A stretch of DNA of 6,311 nt from Anaerolineae bacterium (GTDB taxonomy: Bacteria > Chloroflexota > Anaerolineae > JAAYZQ01). Each line of letters opens with the position of its first letter. The first letter of the stretch is position 1. The translations under genes and the position numbers were made by a program. The notes beneath the pieces were generated by a model that worked only from the letters and a program-made list of their open reading frames with translations, had not been told where the DNA came from and did not search any database. Shown piece by piece: positions 5,919 to 6,311 of the stretch. Location: the NCBI GenBank assembly GCA_016926595.1, contig JAFGOG010000139.1:1-6311 (forward strand), in the 5' to 3' direction.

Positions 5919-6311
5919 AAGACTTGTCTCCTTTCACTCTGGTTGGATTTGTCACAGCTTCTCCATCTGATGATTGTTCTTGATTCTCTGGCGATTCAAG
6001 CGGCGGGGTTTCTGCACGGTCCAAACTCGTATCGTCCCATGAAGCAGGGTCATCTAGTGACTCTAAATGCGTAAACATTGTAACACTCGGCAATGCATGG
6101 CGGATGTCAGCTTCTATGCTCTCTAGTAGCCGATGACCGCGCTGAACTGTCCATAGACCGGGAACTAGCAGATGAAGTGACACAAACTGTCGCGCTGCTG
6201 ATTGGCGCGTGCGAAGTGCGTGGTACTGGACTCCGCTCTGGACATACGGTTCCAATGCTTTCTGTAGCTTGTTTTGATCCGCAATTGGTAAAGCCGTATC
6301 CATCAACCCCA
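5902..6311 (-). CDS. Cation diffusion facilitator (CDF) metal transporter, C-terminal part; 5' end outside window
   Basis: Only the cytoplasmic C-terminal (ZT_dimer) domain and tail are in the window; the membrane helices lie beyond the right edge. The frame is open to the edge and reads GLMDTALP before the domain, as is usual after the last helix, so the TTG/ATG codons at 6306-6301 are internal and not starts. The domain contains YHALRTRQSAARQF, VSLHLLVPG, WTVQRGHRLLE, IEADIRHALP and MFTHLESLDDPASWDD. Its histidines line up with the C-terminal zinc ligands of E. coli YiiP (H232, H248, H261, H283), with Glu in place of D285. The family exports Zn, Fe, Mn or similar divalent cations in exchange for protons; which metal cannot be told without the membrane sites. 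After the domain comes an unusual polar tail of about 40 residues (from RAETPPLESPENQEQ to YVPNR), whose end overlaps the rhomboid gene. Confidence 0.92.
   Translation of the reverse strand, partial: GLMDTALPIADQNKLQKALEPYVQSGVQYHALRTRQSAARQFVSLHLLVPGLWTVQRGHRLLESIEADIRHALPSVTMFTHLESLDDPASWDDTSLDRAETPPLESPENQEQSSDGEAVTNPTRVKGDKSYVPNR

Overview
The window looks like bacterial chromosome. The gene families (a BTAD/AAA/TPR transcriptional regulator, a CsbD-like protein, a rhomboid protease and a CDF metal transporter) and the moderately GC-rich sequence suggest a Chloroflexota-type organism (Anaerolineae/Caldilineae-like). That placement is an inference from family resemblance only, since no marker gene is present.

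Left part (1-3435, + strand): the 3' portion of a very large SARP/AfsR-like regulator. The end of its winged helix, a BTAD domain, an AAA ATPase with Walker A and B, and a TPR-rich C-terminal half are all readable. An in-frame TAA at 2845-2847 cuts the TPR region, and clearly homologous coding sequence continues in the same frame to 3435. The gene is therefore a truncated allele, a pseudogene, a readthrough case or a sequencing error.

Middle part (about 3569-5147, + strand): a promoter followed by a tight three-gene operon. It encodes a 70-aa CsbD-family stress protein, a membrane-anchored 185-aa protein and a soluble 202-aa protein. The last two share a paralogous C-terminal domain (W..xQS+FVDEP...AD.L ... 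TE-LR-A---YRS-F). The 202-aa protein also carries a 10-residue tandem repeat of the type x-[IV]-x-x-E-A-P-[MIV]-[AG]-E. This operon is the most interesting part of the window: an apparently uncharacterised stress-associated module.

Intergenic part (5073-5267): a junction between convergent operons holding two strong inverted-repeat structures. One is a perfect 11-bp stem, probably the terminator of the CsbD operon. The other is a nested palindromic element of about 62 bp that may be a repetitive extragenic palindrome and/or the terminator of the opposing operon.

Right part (5268-6311, - strand): a complete 216-aa rhomboid intramembrane serine protease, preceded by the 3' end of a cation diffusion facilitator (CDF) metal transporter that runs off the right edge. 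The two overlap by 17 nt, and the rhomboid ribosome-binding site lies inside the CDF coding region, so they are probably co-transcribed and translationally coupled. Nothing in the window is a tRNA, rRNA, CRISPR array or insertion sequence.
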